Translations under genes and position numbers: made by a program
Notes under the pieces: generated by a model
The model's database searches: none
Seen by the model: only the letters and a program-made list of their open reading frames with translations
What the model was told of the DNA's origin: nothing
In this document: positions 1 through 8,297 of the stretch, piece by piece
How the letters are laid out: each line of letters starts with the position of its first letter
Position numbering within the stretch: position 1 is the first letter of the stretch
Assembly (NCBI GenBank): GCA_963717945.1
Contig: CAVQXT010000003.1
Location: 248,001 to 312,000, forward strand
Reading direction: 5' to 3'
Source: FEN-299 sp963717945
Lineage (GTDB): Bacteria; Acidobacteriota; Vicinamibacteria; Vicinamibacterales; Fen-181
Length of the DNA: 64,000 bases

Positions 1-592
1 CGGCAGCAGCGCCCACCGTCGTCGCGGCCAATGGCTGAACGGCGGCACGGTCAACGACCCTGAGCGCGTCGTTGGCGGCCGTGGTGTCCACCGCGCGGCT
101 GGCGCCCTGCCGGCTCGCCTGCTGAAGATCTTCGCGGGTCCTGCCTGCCACGTCAGTTGCGAGTACGAACGCCGAGGGCGCCATGCTCCCGGCGGCGTCC
201 GTGTCGCTCGCCCTGAGCAAGTAGGGAACGCCGACCAGCAGGATGCGAGGGGTCTCCGGCCGGCCCTGCGCCCGAACCCCGAGCCAGCGAGCTTCTCCCG
301 AGACGAACAGGTCCGCGGGCAACCCCTCTGCCTGGGTGGCGCCCAGTAGCGCCGTGAAGCGCCCGCCGGCGTCGAGAAGCACGGCCTGGGACTCGACCCA
401 CAGCGGCGTCGCATCCTCGGGCTCCCTGTAAACGGCGAAGGTCAGCGTCGTCAGGACGTTGACCAGGGGGTCTCCCTGCCCGTCCCGGATCACGCCGGTG
501 AAGCGCACCTGTCGCGGCGGCGCCTGCGCCTCGAGCGGCCTCGGCAGCAGCGTCACCAGCACGAGCCCACACAACAGAACTTTGAGCCTCAT
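1..592 (-). CDS. Secreted protein of unknown function, C-terminus cut by window edge
   Basis: An open frame starts at the ATG at 592 and runs off the left edge, so only the first 197 residues are visible. It opens with a clear signal peptide (MRLKVLLCGLVLVTLL, then an A-Q-A cleavage region). Next comes a beta-rich domain of about 100 residues (FTGVIRDGQGDPL, VYREPEDATPLWVE, GVPYLLRASDTDAA). This resembles the N-terminal part of acidobacterial secreted proteins that go on to tail-fibre-like or trimeric coiled domains, but that part is off the window. It lies 16 nt downstream of the C10 protease on the same strand and is probably co-transcribed with it. The function is unknown; secretion is the only firm inference. 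Confidence 0.75.
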   Translation of the reverse strand, partial: MRLKVLLCGLVLVTLLPRPLEAQAPPRQVRFTGVIRDGQGDPLVNVLTTLTFAVYREPEDATPLWVESQAVLLDAGGRFTALLGATQAEGLPADLFVSGEARWLGVRAQGRPETPRILLVGVPYLLRASDTDAAGSMAPSAFVLATDVAGRTREDLQQASRQGASRAVDTTAANDALRVVDRAAVQPLAATTVGAAA

Positions 593-608
593 GTGCCCCT
601 CGTCTTCC

Positions 609-3600
609 TCACCAGATCGCCAGGATCGCCGCGTGCAGTTCGTTGATGTGCGCCGCGGTGATCGTGGTCACTCCCGCGCTGATCGATCCCGTGTACGCGG
701 GCGCCTCGCGGCCGGCCGCCGTGTACACCTCGTTCAGCGCCGTGCGCAGTTCCGCCAGGTGCGCCGCTTTCACGACCGTCACGCCGGCCACGAGCGTCGG
801 GTCCGTCCAGGTGAACGCGCCGAGCCCATGTTTTGCCCGGAGCTGCCCGATCGCCGTGCGCAGCTCCACCAAATGCACAACCTTCACGGGGGTCATTCGC
901 TCCACCGGGGGGGCGTCGGTGAAGATGAACGGCGGCCGCGCCGCCTGGTTCACCGGGAAGCTGCTGCCCGCGACCGTCGCGATATCCGAGCGGGGCACCT
1001 CCGACGGGTTCTCGGTCCACGACACGGTCACGGATCCCGGCCCCGTCCCGTTCGGCGGCGACACCGTCAGCCACGACCCGTTCCCGGTCGCCAGCCACAT
1101 TCCGTCCACGCAGCCGCTCGGCACCCCCGTCAAGCTCACCACCCGCTGGCCGGCCGCATATGCCGGACTCGCCGACGTCGGACTGATCGTGAAACCCAAG
1201 CACGGCGGAGGCGGCGTCGCTCCTTGCGTCACGGCGAAGCTCACCCCCGCCACCGTCGCGCTGTCCGACCGTGGCGTGTAGGCCGCGTTTTCGGTCCATG
1301 ACACCGTCACCGGCCCCGGCCCCGTTCCGCTCGCCGGCGACGCGGTCAGCCACGATCCGTTCCCGCTCGCCGTCCAACCGTCGCCCGCGCAGCCTGTCGG
1401 CGCCGTCGCGATCGTCACCGGCCGCGAGCCCGCCCAGAAGCCCGGGCTGGCGGACGAGGGCGCGATCGAGAAGATGCAGGGTGGCACCAGGTGGACCACC
1501 GGTGTCGGCGTGTCCCGATTGGTGGTCGTGCCGTCGCCGAGCTGACCGGAGCCATTGGCGCCCCAGCAGGCGAGGCCGCCGCCCGTCGTCACCGCACACG
1601 TGTGGTAATCACCAGCCTCGATGGCTGCGACGCCGGCGGTGAGCCCGACGACCCACACTGGCAAGAGTGCCTGGCCCCGCCAGGGTCCGAAGCCAAGCTG
1701 GCCATATTCGTTGCCGCCCCAGCATTGAACGCCGCCGCCTGCCGTCAGCGCGCACGTGTGGGAGTTACCTCCCGCGATGGCCGTCACGCCCGGGGCGAGC
1801 CCGATGACGGCCACGGGGACCGAGCGAGCGGTCGTCGTGCCGTCGCCGAGCTGACCCGTGGTGTTCCCACCCCAGCACATCGCGCCGCCAGTTGTCATCA
1901 CGACGCAGGTATGGAATGCGCCAGCGGTCACGGCCGCTACTCCGCTTGTGACTCCGCTGACCCGCACCGGGACCGAGGGTTGGTCCGTGGTTCCGTCGCC
2001 CAGCTGACCATTCGAGTTGGAGCCCCAGCATTTCACGCCGCCGTCGTTCATCACGGCGCAGGTGTGGTTGGTGCCAGCCTTCACGGCCGCCACGCCGCTG
2101 GCGAGTCCGCTCACGGTCACGGGGGTCGGGCGGTCCGTCGTCGTGCCGTCGCCGATTTGCCTGAGAGTGTTGTAGCCCCAGCACTTCACGCCGCCGGCCG
2201 TCGTCAAGGCGCAGGTGTGGTAGGCACCGGCCGTGACGGCGAGCACCCCGCTCGCGAGCCCGCTGACGGCCACTGGAGCCGTGCGGTTCGTCGTCGTGCC
2301 GTCGCCGACCTGGCCATTCCGGTTACGGCCCCAGCACTTCACGCCGCCAGCCGTCGTCAGGAGACACGTGTGATAGTCGCCAGCAGCGATGGCGGCCACG
2401 CCGGTGGCGAATCCGGTTACCGGCACGGGCGCCAGTCTGTCGGTCGTGGTCCCGTCGCCGAGCTGGCCCGAGTCGTTGGCGCCCCAGCACGCCACGCCCC
2501 CGCCCGCCGTCAGCACGCACGTGTGCTTTGCCCCCGCGGTCACCAAGACCGGGGCGCCACACGGCAACGTGGTCAAGGTGGCGTCGGCACCGGCGGTCGT
2601 CCCGTCGCTGTCGACGGCGACGGCCCGGTAGTGGTAGGTGGTCCCGCACGCGAGCGAACTCGCCGACGCCGTCAAGGTGACCGTCGTCATCCCGGCTCCC
2701 AGTGTCTGCGCCGTCGTCGCGCTCCCGTAACTCGTCGTCACCCCGTACTCGAAGTAGGCCGTCGTCTCGCGGCCACCGGGGTTCACGATGGCGCTCATGG
2801 TCGTGCTCGTCTGCCCGACCGCGCTCGCGCTGGGCGTGCCCACCCTCGAGATCGCGAACAGCAAGTACGGCGACGCGTCGTACCAGTTGGGGTTGGTGTC
2901 GTTGGTGGCCCCCACGGTGAACGCGGTGATCCTCGAGAGGGGGATGGGCGAGTCCGCCGGCCAGGAACAGTTGCCGGCGCCGTTCCCGCAGCCCGCCTGT
3001 TGGGCGGTGATGGAATCCACCCGGTAGACGACCGAACCGGTTTCCGGATTCAAAGGGTCCGACCAGTTCTGGTACGCGACCACGCGGTACCGCGTGGCGC
3101 CAGGCACCGCGGCCCACGTGAAGGCGAGCGATGTCGGCTCGAGCGTGCCGGCGGGCCCGAGCAGGACGGGAGCGCCTGCCCCACGATTCGCACCATCATC
3201 CGGCTCGATCCCCCGGTAAGCGGTCTGCGTCGACGCGTACCAGGTGTACGAACCGGTCGTCCAGTTGTTCGTGATGTCGTACCAACCGGTGTACGCACCG
3301 CCCCAGCCGAGGTTGATGTGGACTTGACTCGTAGATTCCGTGAAGGCCTGATACCCGTCGACGACGACGGCGTGGCCGGCGGTGGCCGACCACATCGAGA
3401 ACAGCACCGGTCGTCCGATCTCGACGTCGGCCTTCAGGAGACGGAAGAACTGGTCCGCCGTGTAGTCGCGCCTCGCCATGGGCTGCGTGATGGGACGATA
3501 CCTGAAGTAGGTCGGCAGCGAGTGCGTAGCGGCATCGGAAACGGCCGCGGCGGAACCGGTGCAGCTGAAGTCCATGTCCATCGCGATGCCGACGTCGAAC

Positions 3601-4469
3601 AACAGGCGGGCGACGGCGTCGATCTGCGTGCTCGTGCTCGACGCGGAGAGCGAGACCGGCATGCTGCTCCAGTTGTACGTGCGCGTGAAGTCCGTGCTCA
3701 GGGTCTGTCCGTTCCAGGGGTACGAGTGAGTGCCGGTTCCTGTCGGGGGCCAGTTCCAGAACTTCATCAGCTGCGCCGTCGCCGTCGCCGTGCAACCCGC
3801 GTAGGTGCGTGCGCACCCGCCGGGCCCTGTAATGGCGGGCGTGTAGAGGTTATAGGTGAACGGGGCCGTCGTCGTGCCCTGGTCCCACGCGGTCGCCAGG
3901 AGCGGTCCAACCACGGTCTGGGTCGCGAGGCTGTCGAGCGTCGTGGCGGATGCGACGCGCGGAACCCGCTGGTCCGCCGCCCTTCCGAACCGGGCCCAGG
4001 CCGACCGGACGTTCGCCGCTTCGCGCGTGGCCTTCGCCCGCAACCGAAGCCGCGTCGCGGCGTCCATTCCTTTCAGTTCCTCGTAAGTGCGATGCGTCTC
4101 CTCGACGATCCACGCTTCGACCGTCTCGGGCTCGGCCACCTTGCCCGGGTCCCACGAGGACCGGTCCGAATACAGGAGCACGGGGCTGAAATCGTCGTCG
4201 TAGGCGACGAGCAAGTGGCCCGTCGGGCTGACCGCAACGTGGTAGGCCACCGGGGCGCCCTGGTAGGTGACGAGCGTCACCGACAGGATCGCCGGGTTGG
4301 GAACTCCGTTCCAGCTCCCGTGCGCCTGCACGTGAGCCGCCATGAAATTCTGAGCCACCAGCCGCGCCGCGGCTTCGGAAATCGGGGATCCTGCACCGTG
4401 CCGCGCGACGAGGAGGAAGGCCACCGCCAGGCCCGCCATCCAGAGCGCCGAGGCACGGCGAACGCTCAT
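609..4469 (-). CDS. Secreted C10 (streptopain-like) cysteine protease with RCC1 and BACON repeats
   Basis: The protein has 1286 residues. The start at 4469 is chosen because a GGAGGG ribosome site lies just upstream and a signal peptide follows (MSVRRASALWMAGLAVAFLL). Residues 27-185 resemble a propeptide. The C10 catalytic domain covers about 186-420, with the nucleophile in AGCTATATAQLMKFW (Cys226) and the catalytic His in GHAVVVDGYQ (His366), followed by INLGWGG. A fibronectin-like stretch (430-635) precedes seven RCC1/BNR-type repeats (about 640-992, each with HTCxL, CWGxNxxGQLGDGTT). Two BACON domains follow (998-1083 and 1090-1178; GNGSWLT motifs), and the C-terminus is a triple repeat of the HLxELRxA type. 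The enzyme is likely exported and the C-terminal modules probably bind surface or substrate. The catalytic family is clear; the substrate is unknown. Confidence 0.9.
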   Translation of the reverse strand: MSVRRASALWMAGLAVAFLLVARHGAGSPISEAAARLVAQNFMAAHVQAHGSWNGVPNPAILSVTLVTYQGAPVAYHVAVSPTGHLLVAYDDDFSPVLLYSDRSSWDPGKVAEPETVEAWIVEETHRTYEELKGMDAATRLRLRAKATREAANVRSAWARFGRAADQRVPRVASATTLDSLATQTVVGPLLATAWDQGTTTAPFTYNLYTPAITGPGGCARTYAGCTATATAQLMKFWNWPPTGTGTHSYPWNGQTLSTDFTRTYNWSSMPVSLSASSTSTQIDAVARLLFDVGIAMDMDFSCTGSAAAVSDAATHSLPTYFRYRPITQPMARRDYTADQFFRLLKADVEIGRPVLFSMWSATAGHAVVVDGYQAFTESTSQVHINLGWGGAYTGWYDITNNWTTGSYTWYASTQTAYRGIEPDDGANRGAGAPVLLGPAGTLEPTSLAFTWAAVPGATRYRVVAYQNWSDPLNPETGSVVYRVDSITAQQAGCGNGAGNCSWPADSPIPLSRITAFTVGATNDTNPNWYDASPYLLFAISRVGTPSASAVGQTSTTMSAIVNPGGRETTAYFEYGVTTSYGSATTAQTLGAGMTTVTLTASASSLACGTTYHYRAVAVDSDGTTAGADATLTTLPCGAPVLVTAGAKHTCVLTAGGGVACWGANDSGQLGDGTTTDRLAPVPVTGFATGVAAIAAGDYHTCLLTTAGGVKCWGRNRNGQVGDGTTTNRTAPVAVSGLASGVLAVTAGAYHTCALTTAGGVKCWGYNTLRQIGDGTTTDRPTPVTVSGLASGVAAVKAGTNHTCAVMNDGGVKCWGSNSNGQLGDGTTDQPSVPVRVSGVTSGVAAVTAGAFHTCVVMTTGGAMCWGGNTTGQLGDGTTTARSVPVAVIGLAPGVTAIAGGNSHTCALTAGGGVQCWGGNEYGQLGFGPWRGQALLPVWVVGLTAGVAAIEAGDYHTCAVTTGGGLACWGANGSGQLGDGTTTNRDTPTPVVHLVPPCIFSIAPSSASPGFWAGSRPVTIATAPTGCAGDGWTASGNGSWLTASPASGTGPGPVTVSWTENAAYTPRSDSATVAGVSFAVTQGATPPPPCLGFTISPTSASPAYAAGQRVVSLTGVPSGCVDGMWLATGNGSWLTVSPPNGTGPGSVTVSWTENPSEVPRSDIATVAGSSFPVNQAARPPFIFTDAPPVERMTPVKVVHLVELRTAIGQLRAKHGLGAFTWTDPTLVAGVTVVKAAHLAELRTALNEVYTAAGREAPAYTGSISAGVTTITAAHINELHAAILAIW

Positions 4470-4625
4470 TCTGCCCTCCGGAGTGATATCGGCAGACTCG
4501 AAGCGGCGGCATCCATCCGTCCGCGCGCGGAGTCGGAGAACCGTGGAAAGAAGGTCGGCTGACGCGCGGTAATCATCAGGCCAGGGGGGACCGACCGTCA
4601 AGGCACAACCGCCACCGCAGACCAC

Positions 4626-4675
4626 AAGGCGTGAGGCGTGAGGCGTAAGCCGTGTGCCGCAGGCCGTGTGCCGGT
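4626..4675. repeat. Word-type degenerate repeat (GTGAGGC/GTGTGCC units)
   Basis: About 50 nt made of short variants of one word (GGCGTGAGGCGTGAGGCG, then CCGTGTGCC twice). It sits in the divergent gap between the C10 protease and the acyl-CoA ligase. It has the same look as the other word-type repeats in this window (for example 15383-15470 and 23038-23124) but lacks a matching right arm. Confidence 0.5.
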
Positions 4676-4677
4676 AT

Positions 4678-4683
4678 TAGAAT
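4678..4683 (+). promoter_or_regulatory. Putative -10 box (TAGAAT) of the acyl-CoA ligase
   Basis: TAGAAT lies 7 nt before the GTG start at 4691, so transcription would begin at or within a few bases of the start codon. No Shine-Dalgarno sequence is visible. The same geometry is seen before purL and the hybrid kinase, which supports leaderless expression. Confidence 0.45.
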
Positions 4684-4690
4684 ATCCGCC

Positions 4691-6490
4691 GTGACGTACG
4701 ACCACCTGGTGAGGCTGATTCGGCGGCGGATCGCCGCGACGCCCGGCGGCGTGGCGATGCGCTACGAGGACGGCGCCGAGTGGCGCGCGATCACCTACGG
4801 CCGCCTCGGCGAATCCCTCGACGCCGTGGCGTCCTGGCTCATCGACGCCGGCGTCCGGCGGGGCGACCGCGTGGCGATCTACTCGGCGAACACGCCGTGG
4901 TGGACGATCGCCGACCTGGCGACGCTGGCGGCCGGGGCCATCACCGTTCCCATCTATCCCACCAACACCGCCCTCCAGGCCGAGCACATCGTCCGGGACG
5001 CGGGCGCGAGGGTGGCCTTCGTCGGCGGCGCCGAGCAGTACGCGCACCTCGCCGGCGTGCGGGCGGGCGCCGGCCCCATCGAGCGCATCGTCTCGTTCGA
5101 CGCCGGGATCGCGCTGGACCTGACCGACTCCTGCCCGATGTCGGTCCCGCTCGCCCACCCGGTGTCGCCGGACCTCCTGGCGCGCGGCGAGGCCGCGAGT
5201 CTCGACGACGTGGCGACGATCATCTACACGTCGGGCACGACCGGCGAGCCCAAGGGCGTCGTCCTCACGTTCGAGAACCTGGTGGTGCAGTTCGAGGCGC
5301 TCGACCGCTTCTTCTCGGTCACCGAGCGGGACCGCTCGCTCTGCTTCCTGCCGCTCAGCCACGCCTACGAGCGGGCCTGGACCTTCTACATCCTCTACCG
5401 CGGCGCGCAGAACTTCTACCTCGAGGATCCGAAACGCATCATCGACGTCATGCCGCAGGTGCGGCCGACCTGCATGGTGAGCGTGCCGCGGCTCTACGAG
5501 AAGATCTACTCGACGGCCCGGCACAGGGTGAGCCAGGGGTCGGCGGCGAAGCGGAAGCTGTTCGAGTGGGCCGTCGGCGTGGGCGGCCGCCACGCGCACG
5601 CGCTCAAGCGCGGCGGGCGGGTCGGGCCGCTGCTCGCGGCCGAGCACGCCGTGGCCGACGCCCTGGTCCTCCACAAGATCCGGGACATCGTCGGCGGGCC
5701 GAAGAACTTCTTCTCCGCGGGCGGCGCGGCGCTGGCGAAGGAGATCGAGGAGTTCTTCTTCGCCGCCGGCCTGCTCATCTGCGAGGGCTACGGCCTCACC
5801 GAGACGGCGCCGATGCTGACGTGCAACCGGCCGGGCGATTTCGAGTTCGGGACGGTGGGCAAGGTGATCCCCGGCTGCGAGATCAGGATCGCGGCCGACG
5901 GCGAGATCCTCGTGCGCGGCCGCAACGTCATGCGCGGCTACTACGGGAAGCCCGCGGCGACGGCCGTGGCGTTCGAGGACGGCTGGTTCAAGACCGGGGA
6001 CATCGGCGAGTTCGACGCCCTGGGGTTCCTGCGCATCACCGACCGCAAGAAGGACCTCATCATCACGTCGGGCGGGAAGAACATCGCGCCGAGCCGGATC
6101 GAGGCGGTCATCGGCCAGGACTACTACATCGAGCAGGTGGCGGCCATCGGCGACGGGCGCCAGCACGTGTCGGCGCTGGTCGTCCCGCACTTCGAGGCGC
6201 TCGAGCAGTGGGCCAGGGAGCGCGGTCTCACGTTCGACTCGCTGCGGGCGATGGTGAAGGACCGCCGGATCGTGGATTTCATCGCCCAGCGGATCGACGA
6301 GCGGCAGGCCGTGCTGCCTCACCACGAGCGGGTGAAGAAGTTCACGCTGCTCTCCGAGCGGTTCAGCCAGGTGGGCGGAGAACTCACGCCGACGCTCAAG
6401 AACATCCGCGCCGCCATCGCCAAGAAGTACGCCGAGGTCATCGAGTCGATGTACGCATCGGCGCACCACCAGCGCGGGCGCAAACCGTAA
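4691..6490 (+). CDS. Long-chain fatty acid--CoA ligase (AMP-binding)
   Basis: A 599-residue adenylate-forming enzyme that would activate long-chain fatty acids to acyl-CoA via acyl-AMP. The ATP-binding loop is TIIYTSGTTGEPKG (about residue 176). Further family motifs are GYGLTETAP, WFKTGDIGEFD and the hinge/C-terminal DRKKDLIITSGGKNIAPS. Length and motifs fit the eukaryote-like long-chain ACS branch. The GTG at 4691 is preferred over upstream alternatives because the protein then begins TYDHLVRLIRRR, a usual N-terminus for this family, and because a -10 box lies just before it. It feeds the same pathway as the beta-oxidation pair at 12769-15380. Confidence 0.9.
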   Translation: MTYDHLVRLIRRRIAATPGGVAMRYEDGAEWRAITYGRLGESLDAVASWLIDAGVRRGDRVAIYSANTPWWTIADLATLAAGAITVPIYPTNTALQAEHIVRDAGARVAFVGGAEQYAHLAGVRAGAGPIERIVSFDAGIALDLTDSCPMSVPLAHPVSPDLLARGEAASLDDVATIIYTSGTTGEPKGVVLTFENLVVQFEALDRFFSVTERDRSLCFLPLSHAYERAWTFYILYRGAQNFYLEDPKRIIDVMPQVRPTCMVSVPRLYEKIYSTARHRVSQGSAAKRKLFEWAVGVGGRHAHALKRGGRVGPLLAAEHAVADALVLHKIRDIVGGPKNFFSAGGAALAKEIEEFFFAAGLLICEGYGLTETAPMLTCNRPGDFEFGTVGKVIPGCEIRIAADGEILVRGRNVMRGYYGKPAATAVAFEDGWFKTGDIGEFDALGFLRITDRKKDLIITSGGKNIAPSRIEAVIGQDYYIEQVAAIGDGRQHVSALVVPHFEALEQWARERGLTFDSLRAMVKDRRIVDFIAQRIDERQAVLPHHERVKKFTLLSERFSQVGGELTPTLKNIRAAIAKKYAEVIESMYASAHHQRGRKP

Positions 6491-6493
6491 AGA

Positions 6494-6560
6494 CGGCTCA
6501 GGGTTCAAGGCTCAGGGCTCAAGGCGCTGTCACCGATGTCACGCTGACACGACGGCTTCC
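6494..6560. repeat. Word-type repeat (GGCTCAGG units) with TGTCAC core
   Basis: Directly after the acyl-CoA ligase stop come GGCTCAGGGTTCAAGGCTCA-type words, followed by a small TGTCAC...GTGAC-like core around 6529-6556. Only the left arm of the usual palindrome is present. It belongs to the family also found at 15383, 41478 and 49991. Confidence 0.55.
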
Positions 6561-6572
6561 CGGAGAGACACG

Positions 6573-8051
6573 ATGACGAACGAGGCCCGCCGGCGGCTCC
6601 TTCTCGCGGCGGTTGTGTGCATGGCGGTTGGCACGGCGCGGCCCGCCGCGCCCCAGGGGCCGGCCCCGGGTGGCGGCGCCGGGCTCCTGACGGCCGCCGC
6701 CCGCGCCCGGATCGACGCCGTCTTTGCGCCGCTCGCCAAGCCCGGGTCGCCCGGCTGCGCGCTGGCCATCTATCGGGACGGGGCGATCGCTTACGAGCGA
6801 GGCTACGGCCTCGCGAGCCTCGAGCTCGGCGTCCCGATCACGCCGAGAACAGTGTTCGACATCGGGTCGACCTCCAAGCAGTTCACGGCGTTCTCCATCC
6901 TGCTCCTCGAGCGCGACGGCAAGCTCTCGCTCGACGACGAGGTGCGCCGGTTCCTGCCGGAGCTGCCGGTCTACGAGCGGCCGATTACCGTGCGCCACCT
7001 GCTGCTCCACACAAGCGGCCTGCGCGACTACCTCACGCTGTGGTCGCTGGCCGGCGTCAAAACCGAGTCGTGGACGACGCAGCGGGAGGCCGTGGCGCTG
7101 GTGGTGCGGCAGCGCGCGGCCAACTTCCCCGCCGGCGAGGAATGGCTCTACTCGAACACGGGATACCTGCTGCTCGCCGAGATAGTCCAGCGCGCGTCCG
7201 GCAAGAGCCTGAAGGACTTCGCGCGCGAGCGGATCTTCGAGCCGCTCGGCATGACGCACACCTTCTACCTGGACGATCACACCCAGGTGGTGGCGGGGAA
7301 AGCCACCGGCTACGAGCCGCGCGAACGCGGCGGGTTCTCCGTCGACATGTCGAACTTCGAACAGATCGGCGACGGCGGCGTGCAGACGACGGTCGAGGAC
7401 CTGCTGCTGTGGGACCGGAACTTCTACGCGCCGAGAGTCGGCGACGCCGCGCTGGTGGCGCGCGCGCAGCAGACGGGGAAGCTGAATAGCGGTAAGCCGC
7501 TCGACTACGCGGCCGGGCTGAGTATTGGCCGCTACCGCGGCCTGCCGTTCGTGCGCCACGGAGGATCCTGGGCGGGTTACCGCGCCGAACTCCTGCGGTT
7601 CCCGTCGCAGAGGACCTCGGTGGCCTGCCTCTGCAACCTCGGCACGGCGGGCCCGTCGCGGTTGGCGGACCGGGTCGCGGACATCGTGCTCGAGGCGGTG
7701 CTGAAGACCGTGGCAGCGGATGCGGGCCACTCGGCGGCGCCGGGGCAGGCTCTGGCGGGAGCCCGCGGCGGCGCGGGCGCGGCTCCCGCGCTCCCCGAAA
7801 AGGCGCTCGCCGTTTACACGGGTGTCTACCTCTCCGAGGAGCTCGACGCCCGGTGGGTTGTCCGCGTGGCGGACGGGAAGCTGACCGTGGCGGCTGGCAG
7901 CGAGGCGATTCCGCTTCTCGCCGGCGAGCGGGACGTTTTCCGCGGCGAGGACGGCCTCGAGGTCACCTTCGAGCGGTCGGGCGGCACCGTTCGAGGCGCC
8001 CGCGTCAATGCAGGCCGCGTCCGCGGCCTGGAATTCAAGAAGATCGGCTGA
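6573..8051 (+). CDS. Serine hydrolase of the beta-lactamase / penicillin-binding protein fold
   Basis: A 492-residue exported protein. The first 25 residues form a signal peptide (LLLAAVVCMAVGTARPAA). The active-site S-x-x-K is Ser99-Thr-Ser-Lys102 in FDIGSTSKQF, the Y-x-N motif is Tyr193-Ser-Asn195 in WLYSNTGYLL, and HGGSWAGY takes the place of the KTG motif. About 130 C-terminal residues form a DUF3471-like lipocalin-type extension (VYTGVYLSEELDARW). This is the class C / D-aminopeptidase / esterase superfamily, so it may be an esterase or peptidase rather than a lactamase. The start has a GGAGAG ribosome site. Confidence 0.87.
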   Translation: MTNEARRRLLLAAVVCMAVGTARPAAPQGPAPGGGAGLLTAAARARIDAVFAPLAKPGSPGCALAIYRDGAIAYERGYGLASLELGVPITPRTVFDIGSTSKQFTAFSILLLERDGKLSLDDEVRRFLPELPVYERPITVRHLLLHTSGLRDYLTLWSLAGVKTESWTTQREAVALVVRQRAANFPAGEEWLYSNTGYLLLAEIVQRASGKSLKDFARERIFEPLGMTHTFYLDDHTQVVAGKATGYEPRERGGFSVDMSNFEQIGDGGVQTTVEDLLLWDRNFYAPRVGDAALVARAQQTGKLNSGKPLDYAAGLSIGRYRGLPFVRHGGSWAGYRAELLRFPSQRTSVACLCNLGTAGPSRLADRVADIVLEAVLKTVAADAGHSAAPGQALAGARGGAGAAPALPEKALAVYTGVYLSEELDARWVVRVADGKLTVAAGSEAIPLLAGERDVFRGEDGLEVTFERSGGTVRGARVNAGRVRGLEFKKIG

Positions 8052-8167
8052 GCTCGGGCCCGCCAATCCGGCGCTGGAGAGCCGGGCGCGGACCGGGTCG
8101 GCGCAAAGGGCGAATTGGCGAGGTCCGCCGGCCGTGAAACGCCCGGTCGCCGGGTGGCGTAAGGGGA

Positions 8168-8228
8168 TATGATCGCCGCCAATCTTTCGGCGGAGGACTG
8201 TTTCTACGGCGGTTCTAGCGGTCCTCCG
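8168..8228 (+). promoter_or_regulatory. Possible promoter and leader hairpin of the BNR gene
   Basis: TATGAT at 8168-8173 could be a -10 box. It is followed by an 8-bp inverted repeat, CGGAGGAC (8191-8198) and GTCCTCCG (8221-8228), in what would be the leader. No good -35 is visible. The leader to the GTG at 8298 would be about 120 nt. Confidence 0.25.
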
Positions 8229-8297
8229 TTGTCGTCGGGCCGGCCGCCGGCCTACGGCGCCCCTTCAGGTTCCCTCGCCTTCCCACAAGGAGGAGCA

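Noticed and set aside
4598..6508. Long open frame antisense to the acyl-CoA ligase
   Set aside because: The plus-strand product has every adenylate-forming motif; the antisense product is low-complexity.
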